A stretch of DNA of 64,000 nucleotides from positions 16,354,196 to 16,418,195 of the forward strand of contig CM019721.1 in NCBI GenBank assembly GCA_009760885.1, given 5' to 3'. Source of the DNA: Achatina immaculata (Eukaryota > Mollusca > Gastropoda > Stylommatophora > Achatinidae). This document shows positions 10,622 through 21,605 of the stretch, in pieces. Positions within the stretch are counted from its first letter, which is position 1; each line of letters opens with the position of its first letter. The position numbers and the translations under genes are program-made. The notes under the pieces were generated by a model. That model searched no databases and was not told the DNA's origin. It saw only the letters and a list, made by a program, of their open reading frames with translations.

Positions 10622-12403
10622 ATCATCATCATCAGGTGAGCCGACTGGTGTTGGATATTATGCTTCTCCAGAGTACCTGATCCTTCATGCAGACCATTAG
10701 CCCAATTGGTGATCTCCTCTCACACCTTCTCATCAGACTGTCGAGTATCATTCTCTCGGTCTTCTCCTGGCACTTGCTCCCTCTATTTTTCCTGTTCTTA
10801 TAATATTTTCAATGCCCCCTCTTCTCATTGCATGTCCTATGAAAGTACATTGTCTCTCTCTTATTTTTTTTTGACAAGATTTTTTTGTCTCTCCAGCTCT
10901 TCTCATACATTCTCCATTAGTTATTTTTGTTGTCCAGGGAATTCATCACATACTTCTAATAAATCACATTTCTACTGCTTCCAATGATTTTTGTGCAGAC
11001 CTGCCTATTTGTCCATGATTCACTTCCAAACAATAAGACAGGTTCAATACAGCATTGTAGGACTCATGTTCTAACATTTATTGATAAGGATGCGTTGTAT
11101 AATTTGTTTCTCATTCTCTGAAATGCAGTCTTTGCTTGGCCTATTCTGTTCCTAATTTCTGTTTTGCATTTCCCATCTGAAGTTATTACTGCTTCAAGGT
11201 ATTTAAATTTCTGCACCTGCTTTAGAACAGTTCTGTTTAATTTTATACTGCATTTTGGTGGATTCTGTTTCTGAGATATGTCTCTGTCTTTTTGATGCTT
11301 AAAGTAAGGCCTTTCTGTTCACTTCCTTTAGTGACTTTATCTAAGAGATTTTGCAGGACTTATTGGTTCTCAACTATCAATACTGTGCTGTCAGCACACT
11401 GAAGGTTCTTAATATTTTATCCTTGGACTTTTATACCTGGTTCTGTAATGATAGTTCTTGAATATTCTCATTGTACAGAGAAAAATGTCTGGAGATAGTA
11501 CACATCCTTGTCATTCCCCTTGTTTTATAGGTTGATATTTTCCAGTTCTATTTTCAACTCGAATTGCTGCTTCTTGCTGCCAGTATAGATGTTTTACAAT
11601 CCTCTGGTCTTTGCCATCTATATTGATGTCTTCAAGTATTTTAATAATTTCATTATGTTTCACCTTGTTGAATGCCTTGCTGTAATCAATGAAGCATAAG
11701 TAGAAATCTTTCTGTACTTCTAAAGCTCTTTCTGTTAGTGTTCGTAAAGCATAAATGGTATTTTGTGTTCCCTTTCCTTCAACACATCCAAACTGTTCAT
11801 CTGCTATTTCCATTTTTATCTTTTTCCTTGTTCTTCTCATAATGATTCTCAGAAGTAGCTTCATTATGTGACATGAGAGGCTGATAGTCCTGTGGTCCTC
11901 ACATTCCCTTGCACTTGGTTTCTTTGATAGTCCCATAAATGTGAATTTAAGCAGGTCATTGAGGATATAACCGATGTTGTAAATATTACTCAGTAACTTG
12001 GTTAAATATTTTTATTCCTATCTTCTCTAGCGCCTCTATTTCTTCTATTGTTATATTATCAAGCCCAGTCGCTTTTCCTTTCTTCATGTGTTTGATGGCA
12101 TCTATGATTTCATCTTCAAGTTTTGGTGGTCCGTCAGTTTTTAGTATCTGGTGTTAATTCTGGTCTTTCTCCTCCATATAGCTCACAGATATATTCGTCC
12201 ACCTGTCCACAATGTCTTCTTTTCCCATTAACATTCTTTTGATTTCAGGCATCCTGTGGTATATTTTATCTTCCTGCCTGCGAGTTCACTAATTTGTTTG
12301 TGCATGTTTTTGCTGTCTTTATTATGGGGGTCCTCCATTTGTCTGCATTTAACCACACTTCCTTTGCTTCTCTGTATTTGCATCTTATTTCTTTATTTAT
12401 TTA
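10622..12403 (-). pseudogene. family D non-LTR retrotransposon copy D1, 5'-truncated
   Basis: The minus strand encodes, in broken frames, RT blocks shared with D2 (56212-57328): a DDHRTISLSCHIMKLLLRII segment, DEQFGCVEGKGTQNTIYAL, CFIDYSKAFNKVKHNEII (motif A) and HLYWQQEAAIRVENRTGKY, ending in a (GAT)n tail (ATCATCATCATC at 10622-10633 on the plus strand). The 5' end stops abruptly at about 12400 next to an ATTT run. Several stops. It is clearly the same subfamily as D2. Confidence 0.88.
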
Positions 12404-13599
12404 TTCAACACAACAAAATAGTTTGTTATTTTGTTGTTGTTGCAATTTTCATCAGTATCAATTATCACTAACCAGCAAAGTGGAGTCTTGTGAAATGATC
12501 AGCTGTTTGGTATCTGTGAGGATCATCACAAGGGTGGCATTTGTGTTATCATAGTGCTGTTATTTTGTAGATTTTTGCAGGAAGAAGGCCGCCCATGCAA
12601 AAAAAAAAAAAAGGAAAGGGAAAAAAAACAATCATTAGTCAATTTATTCTCAAATGTTCCTAAGAAACCTCAAATCTTTCAAAAGTAAATCATATTAAGT
12701 AAAAACTAACTTTAAAAACCAGAATATAAAATTACTAAAGCAGATGTGAAAAGATAAGGAAAAATCATAAAATATCTTTCCATATGAGAAAGAAGGAAGA
12801 ACTTCACAAGCAGAACATGCAACTAATCTTATAAGTACTGGTATATTCATACTCATAGCTAAACTGTGTAGCCTAACTTGCTTGACTAGCTCACAATCAT
12901 GGTACTGTTGAAGTGGTACAGGTTTATGCATGTATCACTCTTGGGTGTTAGTCCATACCAGTAATTCTACCCCAAGGCCTACCCAATCACGGTATAAGAG
13001 AAAGGGTGAATTATGGAGCAGTGTTCTTGGAAAAAAAAGCGTGCGCCTTTTATCCATAGTCAGTGTGAAAGACTATCACATATATCTTCAAGATGTACTC
13101 TATTCAAATTTAAGGATTTTCAGGCTTGAAAATGCTGATTCATGTAATTAAAACACTGAAAATTACAATAAAACAAGATCTTCATGGCCTGAAATTGTAG
13201 GATACTGAGATCATGCAAAAATTAAAGAAAAAAAACATATGTTCAGACCTGTCAAGATTTTTTAAATTCAAATCTCAGTGTCAAGAAATTTTTTTTTTTA
13301 TTCAACTTTCAGTTGATGAGCAAAAAAATTCATTTGGAATTTTTTTTTATTCTCCCTAAAGTGGCAAAAAAAAAAAAAAAGATTACCAACTTCATTTCAA
13401 AATTAGACAGGAAAAAATGTTCATTTCTCACAGATTTTCCAAAACATCACAAATGAATGTCTTGGACAATTTTATTCTCTCAAATCCCAAGTTATTTATA
13501 AAATCTTCAATATTTACAAAGCATAAAAATATACCTTCATTAACTGGAACATGTAAAATTTGCCATTTTCTTTATTGCTGTTATAATCAGAGGTTTTAT
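12404..13599. other. non-genic AT-rich sequence with A/T homopolymers
   Basis: A-runs near 12598-12613 and 13366-13381 and long T-runs near 13280-13350. No convincing coding segment. Confidence 0.4.
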
Positions 13600-13935
13600 T
13601 ATTTTTTTATTTATTTTTTTAATAAGCACATTTGCTTCCAAACCAGATGGTCCAAATTCTCCCACTGAAAATGCTTCAAAAGTTCCTGAATCAAAGCAGC
13701 TATGTGTTGGCAAGCATTATTATGGAGGATCAACACACTTGCTATCAACAGCCCAGGATGACAATGTCTGATAGCAGCTTGCAAACATTCTGGTGTTGCA
13801 TCATACACAGCTGCATCTCCTTTCCAACAAATCAACAAACAACATGCCTATCTGATCCCAAAACATGACAGCCATCACTCTGCCAACAGATGGCATGACC
13901 TAGAATATACAGAATATTACATTCTATCTCCCAGT
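13600..13935 (-). pseudogene. decayed mariner transposase fragment
   Basis: Minus-strand translation gives VMAVMFWDQIGMLFVDLLER, then LLIASVLILHNNACQHIAAL, then LLKHFQWENLDH. In mariner transposases these correspond to the second and third catalytic regions (VFWD.KG......FL, and LLHDNARPH followed by L..FGWE...HPPYSPD). The usual DNARPH is changed to NNACQH, so the catalytic Asp is lost. No TIRs were found. Confidence 0.7.
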
Positions 13936-15456
13936 CCTCCACTTCATCACTTCTGGTGTTTGTTTCCTGGTATCCCAAATGTCTGCAATGGCTGTTAAAC
14001 CTCCAATAACTAAACAGTTTGTGAGTGTTATGTCCATGTTCTCCAATTCAAGATCTTTGTTTGAAGTGCAGTAGAAATTTAAAATTCCGATTTTTTAAAG
14101 TTGGTGTTGCTATGTTTGCATCTATAATTTCACACTGGCTCCTAGTGCACACTGTTTACATCAGTGTTGCCAACTTTTTTCTAAAAAAAAACAAAAAACA
14201 AACAGAAATCTAGAATTGCCCCAAAATACATCCAGAATTATCTACATTTTAAAAACATTTATCTAAAAAATTTTCCATGAAATATTTTAGTCTTTAAAAT
14301 AGCATATAAATGAAAATTAATGGACAATTTTAATTAAAAGAAATATTAATATAGCATTAATGATAACTAATTATTTGATCAAGTCACACAAAAAGATGAA
14401 TATCATCATCATCAGTATTTGAGGGACCTGGGTGATGAAATGATACAGAGACTTCATGACCTGCAGATTTTTTTTTAAGTGCAGTCATTATTTTCATATT
14501 TTTTATAACTTTGAGGAGTACTTTCCATGTTTTCATAAGCTGAATTTGACAAATAAAATAGCAGGAGGAAGTTCTAGGTTAAATTTATTTTTCAACTTAG
14601 ATTTTACCAGTTTCATGGAGCTAAGAAAATCACTGTCAGCATGTGAATGTGATAGTGTTAGAACTGAGATAAAACACATGTACAAAGTTCTTAACATGGA
14701 TTACATCCCCTGACATCTCTGTATTGTTTTACTTCACTTTAGAAGACTTCTGTATCAGTCCAGTTGACTGTTTTGGTTCTTATTAACTGGTATTCTTTTT
14801 TAGTTGACTGAGTTTTCAGATGCATTTAAATATTTTATTACTTTACATATTGAAGAGATATCCTTCATTGTTTGCAGAACACTGTTTATACAGAAGAGAG
14901 ATATTCTTAAATTTTTCCACATTTTCAGGAACTCTCCATCTGTACTGTTTAAATGACACAAGAAAATCTTGACACTAACCTCTTTTCATTTTTTAATACT
15001 TCAGTTTGTAACTTTTTGTTTTCTGATTTGGATCAGTAGTCTAGATATTATTTTTTTTTTACTGCAAATTATGCATTATACCACTCAAAGAAGATGTAAA
15101 ACTGCAAACTGCGAAGAATGGCACATGCATTTCATTAAAATAAGGATTAAACCTACTAATTAAGCTTCACATAGACCCAGTTAATTAAGCCAATCAGTTC
15201 TATGTGCATTATCTTAAGTGTCCTTAGTCCAGTTTCATCTCAGTCAATATATTCTTAAGTTCCCGCACATCATTCTCAGCATATTTGTCCAATTCTACAA
15301 GTTCAAGATGTTGCACAAGCAAAGGTCATTAGCTTGAAGTGAATGAGTCTCAAATTCGGCCACTGCAGGTCTGTGCTAATGTTGTCAATTTGCAATATGT
15401 TAAAGAAACTGAAACATTTATTTATTCACTGAGAAAGGGTTAATTATGGAAGATTT
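13936..15456. other. non-genic AT-rich sequence
   Basis: No gene supported. A weak frame near 14530-14660 (minus strand) might derive from a hAT-type or ZBED-like protein, but this is too degraded to call. Confidence 0.35.
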
Positions 15457-16220
15457 CTTCTTCTTCTTCATTCGCTTCTACCACCAAGACCGCCCCGTGA
15501 TCCTTCTGAATTTACTCCTGTGGTCCTCGATAGGTCCCATGGTCCCCCTGTGGTCCACACAAGATCCACGAGAGGACCACAAGAGGTTCAGATATCGCAG
15601 GGCTTGGGCCTGTATTCTTAGTGGGTCTGATAAGTGGAAATGCGTGACACCATGGTTTTCATTGCACCATTTTAATCTAGAGTTGGACTTTCTCACCAGA
15701 AAACCTCAACGTGTTTTTGGATACCTGTGTATCCCTGCCGGGTGAGAGGTGGTTGTCCATCCAGTCCAGCATTGGACTTTCTCACCAGAAAACCTCAGCG
15801 TGATTAGGATACGCGTACATCCCCACTGGGTGAGAGGTGATTGCCTATCTAGACTGCACTGGTCCAGTGTCTCCGACTTCAGCATTTTGCGGCTGTGGCC
15901 GCTACCCTTCCAAGTTGTGACCAGGATTGAGCTTTTGTCGAGGACAAATACTCGCCACTAGTGAGTTTCACCCCTGGGTTGAGCCGGTTTAGGCATATTA
16001 TCCCAGTATGGGTATGTTTAGGACATGAACGACCTTTAGAGCAGAGGTACCGTGACATGAGTAGCCATCAAGTTTCACCCCTAGTTTAAGCCGGTTTAGG
16101 CATATTTCACCAGTATGGGTGTAGAACGGACGTGGCCTGCCTCTAGAGCAGAAGTGCCGTGGTATAAGTAGCTCTTGCCAAGAGACTACTGGACATACCG
16201 ATTAAGCTTCACTTTATCCT

Positions 16221-17477
16221 AAATCATAATGGGTAGACTTCGAAAGAAAATAGAAGAAGAAGTCAATATGGTCCAAGCTGGCTTCAGGCAAGGAAGAGGA
16301 TCAAGAGATCATATATTCAATCTAAGATTAATAATAGAGAAATGCAGGGAGTTTAATGTGAATCTATATTTATCCTTTATAGACTACTCAAAGGCATTTG
16401 ATTGTGTACAACACCAGAAACTTTGGGAAATAATGGAAAAAATGGGATTTCCAACACATTTGATACAATTAACATCACTGCTGTATTCAGACCAACAAGC
16501 AGCAGTAAGAATAAATGGTGAAACATCAAGTTGGTTTGACATAAAACAAGGGGTCCGTCAGGGGTGCATATTGTCACCCTACTTATTTAACTTGTATACT
16601 GAAAATATAATGAGGAATGTTAGAGAAGATGTAGACAAAGAATATTACGATGCCATAACAGTTGGAGGTTATGAAATACCAGAGATTAGATATGCTGATG
16701 ACACAGTATTGCTGTCCACAACACAAGAAGGAATGGAAAAACTAATTATGTCAGTCCGCAAGAACAGCGAAGAGCAGAACCTCTATCTTAATGCAAAGAA
16801 AACTAAAGTGATGACAACTGACAAAACAAACAAGGCAACTGAAATATGTATCAATGAGGAAAAACTGGAAGAAGTGGAGAGTTTTGAATATCTTGGATCA
16901 CTACTAACTAATAATGGAGATACAATGAGGGAAATTAAAAGGAGGACATCTATTGCTCTTCAGAAAGTAAAACAAATAAAGAATCTGTGGAGAGGAGCAG
17001 ACAGAACCACAAAAATAAGATTTTTAAGGGCATGCATCTTTCCCATCGCAACATATGCCTGTGAGACCTGGACACTTAACAAAACAGCTGAGAAGCACAT
17101 AAATGCCTTTGAATGTAAATGCTATAGAAGAGTTCTCCAAATATCGTGGACACAAAAAAGAACAAATATATCTATACTACAAGAGCTTAATATTGAAGAA
17201 GGCTGGCTAGTAAAGAGGATTAAAGAGAGAAAACTTAAATATTTTGGACACATTAAACGTCATGATAATTTAGAGAAGACCGTATTGGAAGGATACATAA
17301 TGGGAAAAAGAAAAAGAGGAAGACCGAAACGAAGATGGCTGCAAGACATCGTTGACGATCTGGAAATGGATGCAGCAGCAGCAGGCCATCTTGCTCACAA
17401 CCGAGAGGCCTACAGGAGTGCTGTTTGGGAGGCAAAGTTCCGCAAGGGACATGCAAAGGAATGAATGAATGAATGAA
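16221..17477 (+). mobile_element. family A retrotransposon copy A2 nested in E2
   Basis: TTATCCT flanks both ends (16214-16220 and 17478-17484), a 7-bp TSD. The element ends in (GAAT)n. Removing it makes E2 contiguous and co-linear with the matching part of E5 near 63170-63210, so the boundaries are exact. It is 5'-truncated in the RT domain but carries the longest intact ORF of the family. Confidence 0.92.
16229..17464 (+). CDS. reverse transcriptase ORF of family A (5'-truncated, uninterrupted)
   Basis: This uninterrupted 411-codon frame holds most of a non-LTR RT domain: GFRQGRGSRDHIF at residues 18-30, FIDYSKAFDCV at 50-60 (motif A, catalytic Asp), GVRQGCILSPYLF at 108-120 (motif B), RYADDTVLL at 154-162 (motif C), and NAKKTKVM about 40 residues later. 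The C-terminal region has TYACETWTLNKTAEKHINAF, LKYFGHIKRHDNLEKTVLEG and GRPKRRWLQDIVDDL, which most resembles RTE-like elements (inference). The N-terminal endonuclease and first RT blocks are missing, so it cannot retrotranspose alone. The first Met is arbitrary. The lack of stops suggests a recent insertion. Confidence 0.9.
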   Translation: MGRLRKKIEEEVNMVQAGFRQGRGSRDHIFNLRLIIEKCREFNVNLYLSFIDYSKAFDCVQHQKLWEIMEKMGFPTHLIQLTSLLYSDQQAAVRINGETSSWFDIKQGVRQGCILSPYLFNLYTENIMRNVREDVDKEYYDAITVGGYEIPEIRYADDTVLLSTTQEGMEKLIMSVRKNSEEQNLYLNAKKTKVMTTDKTNKATEICINEEKLEEVESFEYLGSLLTNNGDTMREIKRRTSIALQKVKQIKNLWRGADRTTKIRFLRACIFPIATYACETWTLNKTAEKHINAFECKCYRRVLQISWTQKRTNISILQELNIEEGWLVKRIKERKLKYFGHIKRHDNLEKTVLEGYIMGKRKRGRPKRRWLQDIVDDLEMDAAAAGHLAHNREAYRSAVWEAKFRKGHAKE

Positions 17478-18063
17478 TTATCCTTTCCATCACCTTTTTA
17501 TATCGGCACCGCATGGCAACCCTGATTGATTTTCCTCATTTTCTTCATTGGCTGGGAGGAGTTTCACTCCATGCACTGCATCCGAAGAATCTCGCCAGCA
17601 GTGTCTTAACCCCTGGATTAAGCCGGTTCAGGCAATTCACCTGATATGAGTGCACTTAGGACGTGGCCGACCTCCAGACCACAGGTGCTGTGATTTGACT
17701 ACTGTTTACTACTCTTAATCCTTTCTTTCACCTTTTCCATAGTGATGCTGCATGGCAACCCCATTCGCACCTTTCTTCACTGGCCGGGACGAGCTCCGCT
17801 CCACTCCACACACGGCAGCTAAAGAATCTCGCCAATAGCGGTAGATGAGCTACCAAACATGACTCTCATCTACCCAAAGCGTCTGGTTTTCAGGTGCCAG
17901 ATATTCGCCTTCACCTTTTCTCCTGTCAGTTTTAACAGTTCTGCCATAAGAAAGCCAGGAGCTGGACTTGACTGTCAGAGGCTATTTGAGATGCATTGCC
18001 ACTGCCACTAGAGTCAAGAGCATATCCCCCACCCCACCTCCGGCTATAACAGTCCTTAGAACC

Positions 18064-18729
18064 GAAGATTTATTCAAACTTCATTATTTTTTTCTGCTGT
18101 TTTTTTCTTATTGGTGGACTGTAATAAAATTATCCATAATTATCTATTCAATTACATTATCTAGATTTATAGCTAACATCTAGGTGACTATTTTCATTAT
18201 CTAGGTGGTACCAGAATAATCTAAATCTAGATATAAAATATCTAAACCTTGGTTTACAGTCTTAAGACTAATGACCAAACATGAGACTTGAAGGTAGAGA
18301 TTTGTGACCTGAAAGTGGTGACTAAAGACTTGACTTATGGTAATGACTAGATTCTTTCCTTGAAAGATTTGACTGCAAAAACAAAAATAACAATGTCTAA
18401 AATACAGTACTCTCACACTTGTAGATTTTTCGCCTTCTGATCATCGTTAAGCAAATCCTTCAACTGTATCTTGGTATTTTCGGGTTTGGGGTTTGGTATC
18501 GATAAAAACAATTGTTAATGATATTTTATATCGATTACCAGTGATCGTTTGCTGCAGGTGATCAGAAACTGATTTCTTCAATTTTCATTTCTAGCATTTC
18601 ACAATTTTATGAAATAACGGGCAACGTTATTTTCAAACAGAACTCTCCGTACATCTACTTTCCTATTTAAAAAAAAAAAAAATGGAAAGAAGACGATTTT
18701 GAGGGGTAACTTTTTATAGATAATCTATA
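18064..18729. other. non-genic sequence
   Basis: AT-rich flank of E2. Contains an A-run near 18670. No gene seen. Confidence 0.35.
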
Positions 18730-18797
18730 TGCAGGAAACTCTCTACCGTAGACAGCGGAACAATAACACAACTCCTTCAGATCATCAGAGGCAATCA
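18730..18797 (+). repeat. ~65-bp module shared by three loci
   Basis: GCAGGAAACTCTCTACCGTA followed by GACAGCGGAACAATAACACA and CTCCTTCAGATCATCAGAGG. Close relatives occur on the minus strand at 2530-2592 and at 49088-49150. Here it abuts the broken 3' end of G, at 2490-2592 it ends a truncated endonuclease, and at 49088 it stands alone. Confidence 0.7.
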
Positions 18798-18799
18798 CC

Positions 18800-20212
18800 T
18801 ATTCTAGTTTCGTATGGGACCATAAGCTCGATCATTATTAATTCCTGTTTTTCTGTGGAGTACACTACAATGTCCAGTCGCATTCCTGTGTTCTTGATGG
18901 CAGTCGGGTATTCTCTTCTTCCTGGAAGGTCCGCTATCACTTCCCAGTCATTTGTACCATCTAGCAGTGATGGTAAGGGAATGTCCCTGATTTCAATATT
19001 TGATGTTGTACCGGCACCTATGAAGTATTTAGTGGGACCTCAACTCTTTTGCTGTTATTTGGTTTATCTTTTGCCCTGTCTACGATGGCTACTAATTCCT
19101 GCAGCACTCTGTTGTGCCGCCAGGTGTACTGTCCTTGCCCTAAAGACACTCTACATGCTGACAGCACATGTTCTAATGTTTGCCTTTCGTTGCAGAGAGG
19201 GCACTTTGTATCTTCTGATACACCCCATTTGTATAGGTTGGAGCCTGTAGGCAGAAGGTCATAAGTAGCTCTGATGATGAAGCTGAGCCTCAAGGGTGCC
19301 ATTTTCCACATGTCATTCCATGTTAGTGATCTCTGCAGGACTTCCTCCCATGTCCATTGCCCTTGTTGTGATTGTTGGACTGCCTTCTGGACCCGCTTGT
19401 CATCCTCTGAATTCCTTACTTCACTGGTGATCACATCCCTTCTTTCCTTGCAGGAGGCCTTTGTCGACCATTTGATAAGGCTGTCCAAATGCTCTAACAT
19501 CTTTCGTGCCTGTGCTTCACTGGTTGTTATTACTGTTATGTCATCCATGAATGGTTTTAATGGTGGCATTTGACATCCATTTCTGAATCTTGGGCCTTCT
19601 GCTGCTCTCAGGATTACTTGCATGGCTAGTACGAACAGTATGGGAGATATTGTACAACCCATTGCAATTCCTACCTGGAGCTCGATCCATCTTGTAGTAT
19701 ATCCTGATGTTCCAAACCTCATGAGGAACCATGTGAAGTGCCTCTTCAGCATATTTGTGATTTCTTTTGGCACATGATACATGTCTAGTGCTAGCAATAA
19801 CATCTGGTGCGGTACTGAGCCATACGCATTGGCTAGGTCAACCTGTAGATCTTGCTTTCCAGATTTTGCCTGCTGAATAGCTTCCCAAATCACTGACGCA
19901 TGCTCGAGATATCCTGGGAAATCTGGAATTCCTCCCTTCTGCACGGATGTATCAACATAACCATTGTCTAGGAGGTGTGTTGTTAGTCTTTTTGCCATCA
20001 CAGAGAAGAATATCTTTCCTTCCACATTCAGAAGTGAGAACGGCCTGAACTGGTTGATTTCAGTGGAATTCTGCTCCTTGGGGATGTATACTCCGTTAGC
20101 CTTTTTCCATTCTTTACATATGACTCCTTTGGTCCATGCTGTTCGTAGGAACAGCAGTGTATCTAAAATACACTGAGGGAAAATTACAACTGGCAAGACA
20201 CCGAAATAGCAT
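18800..20212 (-). mobile_element. R2/NeSL-group-like non-LTR element G, truncated at both ends
   Basis: The minus strand carries a 392-codon RT ORF (19018-20196) followed, after a stop and frame change, by a region near 18800-18960 with MRLDIVVYSTEKQ and LIMIELMVPYE. That is the PD-(D/E)XK-like signature of the restriction-like endonuclease at the C-terminus of R2/NeSL-type LINEs. The element breaks just after this motif; its usual tail is represented instead at 2041-2300. The clade assignment is from memory of motifs. Confidence 0.7.
19018..20196 (-). CDS. reverse transcriptase ORF of element G with FMDD box
   Basis: The 392-residue frame shows INQFRPFSLLNVEGKIFFSV (first RT blocks), LQVDLANAYGSVPHQML (motif A, Asp kept), a GIAMGCTISPILF segment (motif B, with G.TISP as in R2-like RTs) and PFMDDITVIT (motif C as FMDD rather than YADD). 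There is an apparent deletion soon after motif C: the reading jumps from a thumb-like KWSTKA to KERRDVITSEVRN. A zinc-knuckle-like CPLCNERQTLEHVLSAC follows, as expected before the endonuclease of REL-type LINEs. It is open but lacks its start and end, so it is a fossil. It differs from all other RTs in the window. Confidence 0.8.
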   Translation of the reverse strand: MPVVIFPQCILDTLLFLRTAWTKGVICKEWKKANGVYIPKEQNSTEINQFRPFSLLNVEGKIFFSVMAKRLTTHLLDNGYVDTSVQKGGIPDFPGYLEHASVIWEAIQQAKSGKQDLQVDLANAYGSVPHQMLLLALDMYHVPKEITNMLKRHFTWFLMRFGTSGYTTRWIELQVGIAMGCTISPILFVLAMQVILRAAEGPRFRNGCQMPPLKPFMDDITVITTSEAQARKMLEHLDSLIKWSTKASCKERRDVITSEVRNSEDDKRVQKAVQQSQQGQWTWEEVLQRSLTWNDMWKMAPLRLSFIIRATYDLLPTGSNLYKWGVSEDTKCPLCNERQTLEHVLSACRVSLGQGQYTWRHNRVLQELVAIVDRAKDKPNNSKRVEVPLNTS

Positions 20213-20402
20213 TTAAGAATTACCTTCCATTCCTCGACTTTACCATGTTCGTTATGTTATAAAGAAAACGTGCATATCTGTCAAGTTTCCACGACTGACC
20301 TAACAAATCTGACATTGCTTTGAAATGCGAGTTATCAAATACTGATGTCAAAATTCAGCTATCAACTGTTCAGTAAACTCCAGCAGTATGAAATCGCTAG
20401 AC

Positions 20403-20998
20403 CAGCGTTTCTCAGACCCTTTTGCTGCACGGCCACATTAGAAAGTCCTTTATAATTGCAAGGTATAAATCTAATTTTATAAAGTATTTGTAATATTTTC
20501 TCTACATGTTTAACATCTTTGCTACACAAAAGTTATTTTTATTTAATGTGCCTAAATGTGGCACTGTTTCCGGCATATCTATTCTGGCTGGAATAAAACA
20601 ATTGCTGAGATTTATATTTCACTTCTACTCTCTCACAGAATGTACGCCGACTGTGTGAAACAGCACGTTTCAGTAATACGGTCAGAAAGACGCCGGTGTC
20701 GCGCTTCGAAACCAATGCCATCTTTCTATGTACGTCACATTTTTGTTTGATCTTGGAAGAGACTCTGTCTAGACCATCCTTTCTCCAATAGCAGGACTGC
20801 GGACATACTAATAAAGCGACCTACAATTCTGCGGCTTGCATTCGTGCAGGTTGCTCCTATGCATTGCGTGGAAAATGCGGAATAATTTTTATTGTATCTA
20901 CTTTTTTCTCTCTTTTTAAAAAATTTTGTGTGGCTACTTTGAGACGTCAGCGCTGCCCACAATACACCTTGTCACGGCCCATGGATTGAGAATCACTG
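20403..20998. mobile_element. hAT-like MITE with 8-bp TSD
   Basis: The ends are imperfect inverted repeats: CAGCGTTTCTCAGACCC on the left and the complement of CAGTGATTCTCAATCC on the right. CGCTAGAC is duplicated exactly outside (20395-20402 and 20999-21006). An 8-bp TSD with CAGNGNTTCTCA termini is characteristic of hAT transposons. At 596 bp with no transposase frame it is non-autonomous. Confidence 0.85.
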
Positions 20999-21021
20999 CG
21001 CTAGACGAAATAAGTCACTAG

Positions 21022-21605
21022 ATGACGACATTCTTCTTCTTCAGCGTTTAAGTGGCGGGCCATACTAAATCGGAAGTCAGGATGAAGTCCATATTTCTCT
21101 CCGGGTCCTCGCTGCAGCCCTACAGCTTCCGCCCCATGTCCATCCTCTGTGGCCTTGTCTGACTTCGTAGGGCACGCTTGGAGCACGTGTTCTTGAGTTT
21201 GTGCTCCGTCCACACAAGGGCATGCGTCCGTGTGAAAAATCTTGAATCAGTAATGGTAGCTCGGCAGTCCGCAGTGGCCTGTTCATAGTCGAAATAGGAT
21301 GGTCTGTTGTCTCTGAGCTGATGGGTTGGACTGGGATCAGAAGCACTTCTTTGCCCGCAACTGTCCGTATTTTTTTTCCAGTTATAGTCTTAGCTTCTTT
21401 GTAAGTGACTTGATGGGTGCTTTGTTCTATTTTTTTTTTTTTGAGACTGTTTACTCTCTCAGTCCCCGCTATATCGCAGAGCGGAGGGTATCCACTGTAG
21501 AGCCACTTTTGTTGATGCTGAGATAGTGTTCTGGGGTAGGATTTTCTCCTCTTGTTTTTTCGTGCCTTTGTAGATGTCGGAGACTCAAATAATCTCATTG
21601 TGTGG
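21022..21605 (-). pseudogene. I/Jockey-group LINE fragment L (RNase H end and C-terminal zinc knuckle)
   Basis: Minus-strand frames read LYSGYPPLCDIAGTERVNSL (decayed from HCGIPGNERADRLA of RNase H) and STHQVTYKEAKTI. In another frame comes CVDGAQTQEHVLQACPTKSD (C-terminal CPC...EH.L..C block), with EKYGLHPDFRFSMARHLNAE at the end. The 3' tail is GCTGAAGAAGAAGAATG. The family resembles K (31893-33863) in domain content and in having a GAA tail. Confidence 0.72.

Larger units (their letters stand above)
15457..18063 (-). mobile_element. structured repeat E, copy E2, interrupted by A2
   Basis: In plus coordinates this copy begins with (TTC)n, the complement of the GAA tail, then GCTTCTACCACCAAGACCG, two ~89-bp units near 15665-15845 and several ~106-bp units (CACCCCTGG..GAGCCGGTTTAGGC). 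After the A2 insertion it resumes at 17485. GAAGATTT occurs on both sides (15449-15456 and 18064-18071), a likely 8-bp TSD. Without A2 and one TSD copy the length is about 1.34 kb. Its 5' portion (17845-18063) is absent from E4 and unlike the E5 head. Noticeably richer in GC than its surroundings. Confidence 0.8.

Noticed and set aside
14456..14713. hAT/ZBED-like transposase piece
   Set aside because: Only a vague similarity in one decayed minus-strand frame; no TIR, TSD or second block.
17253..17456. Minus-strand ORFs MHVPCGTLPPKQHSCRPL..., repeated at 29071-29349, 23236-23484 and (plus) 40926-41198
   Set aside because: Antisense shadows of the conserved family A C-terminus.
18729..19250. 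173-codon plus-strand ORF
   Set aside because: Antisense to the G restriction-like endonuclease and RT end, which carries the recognisable motifs on the other strand.
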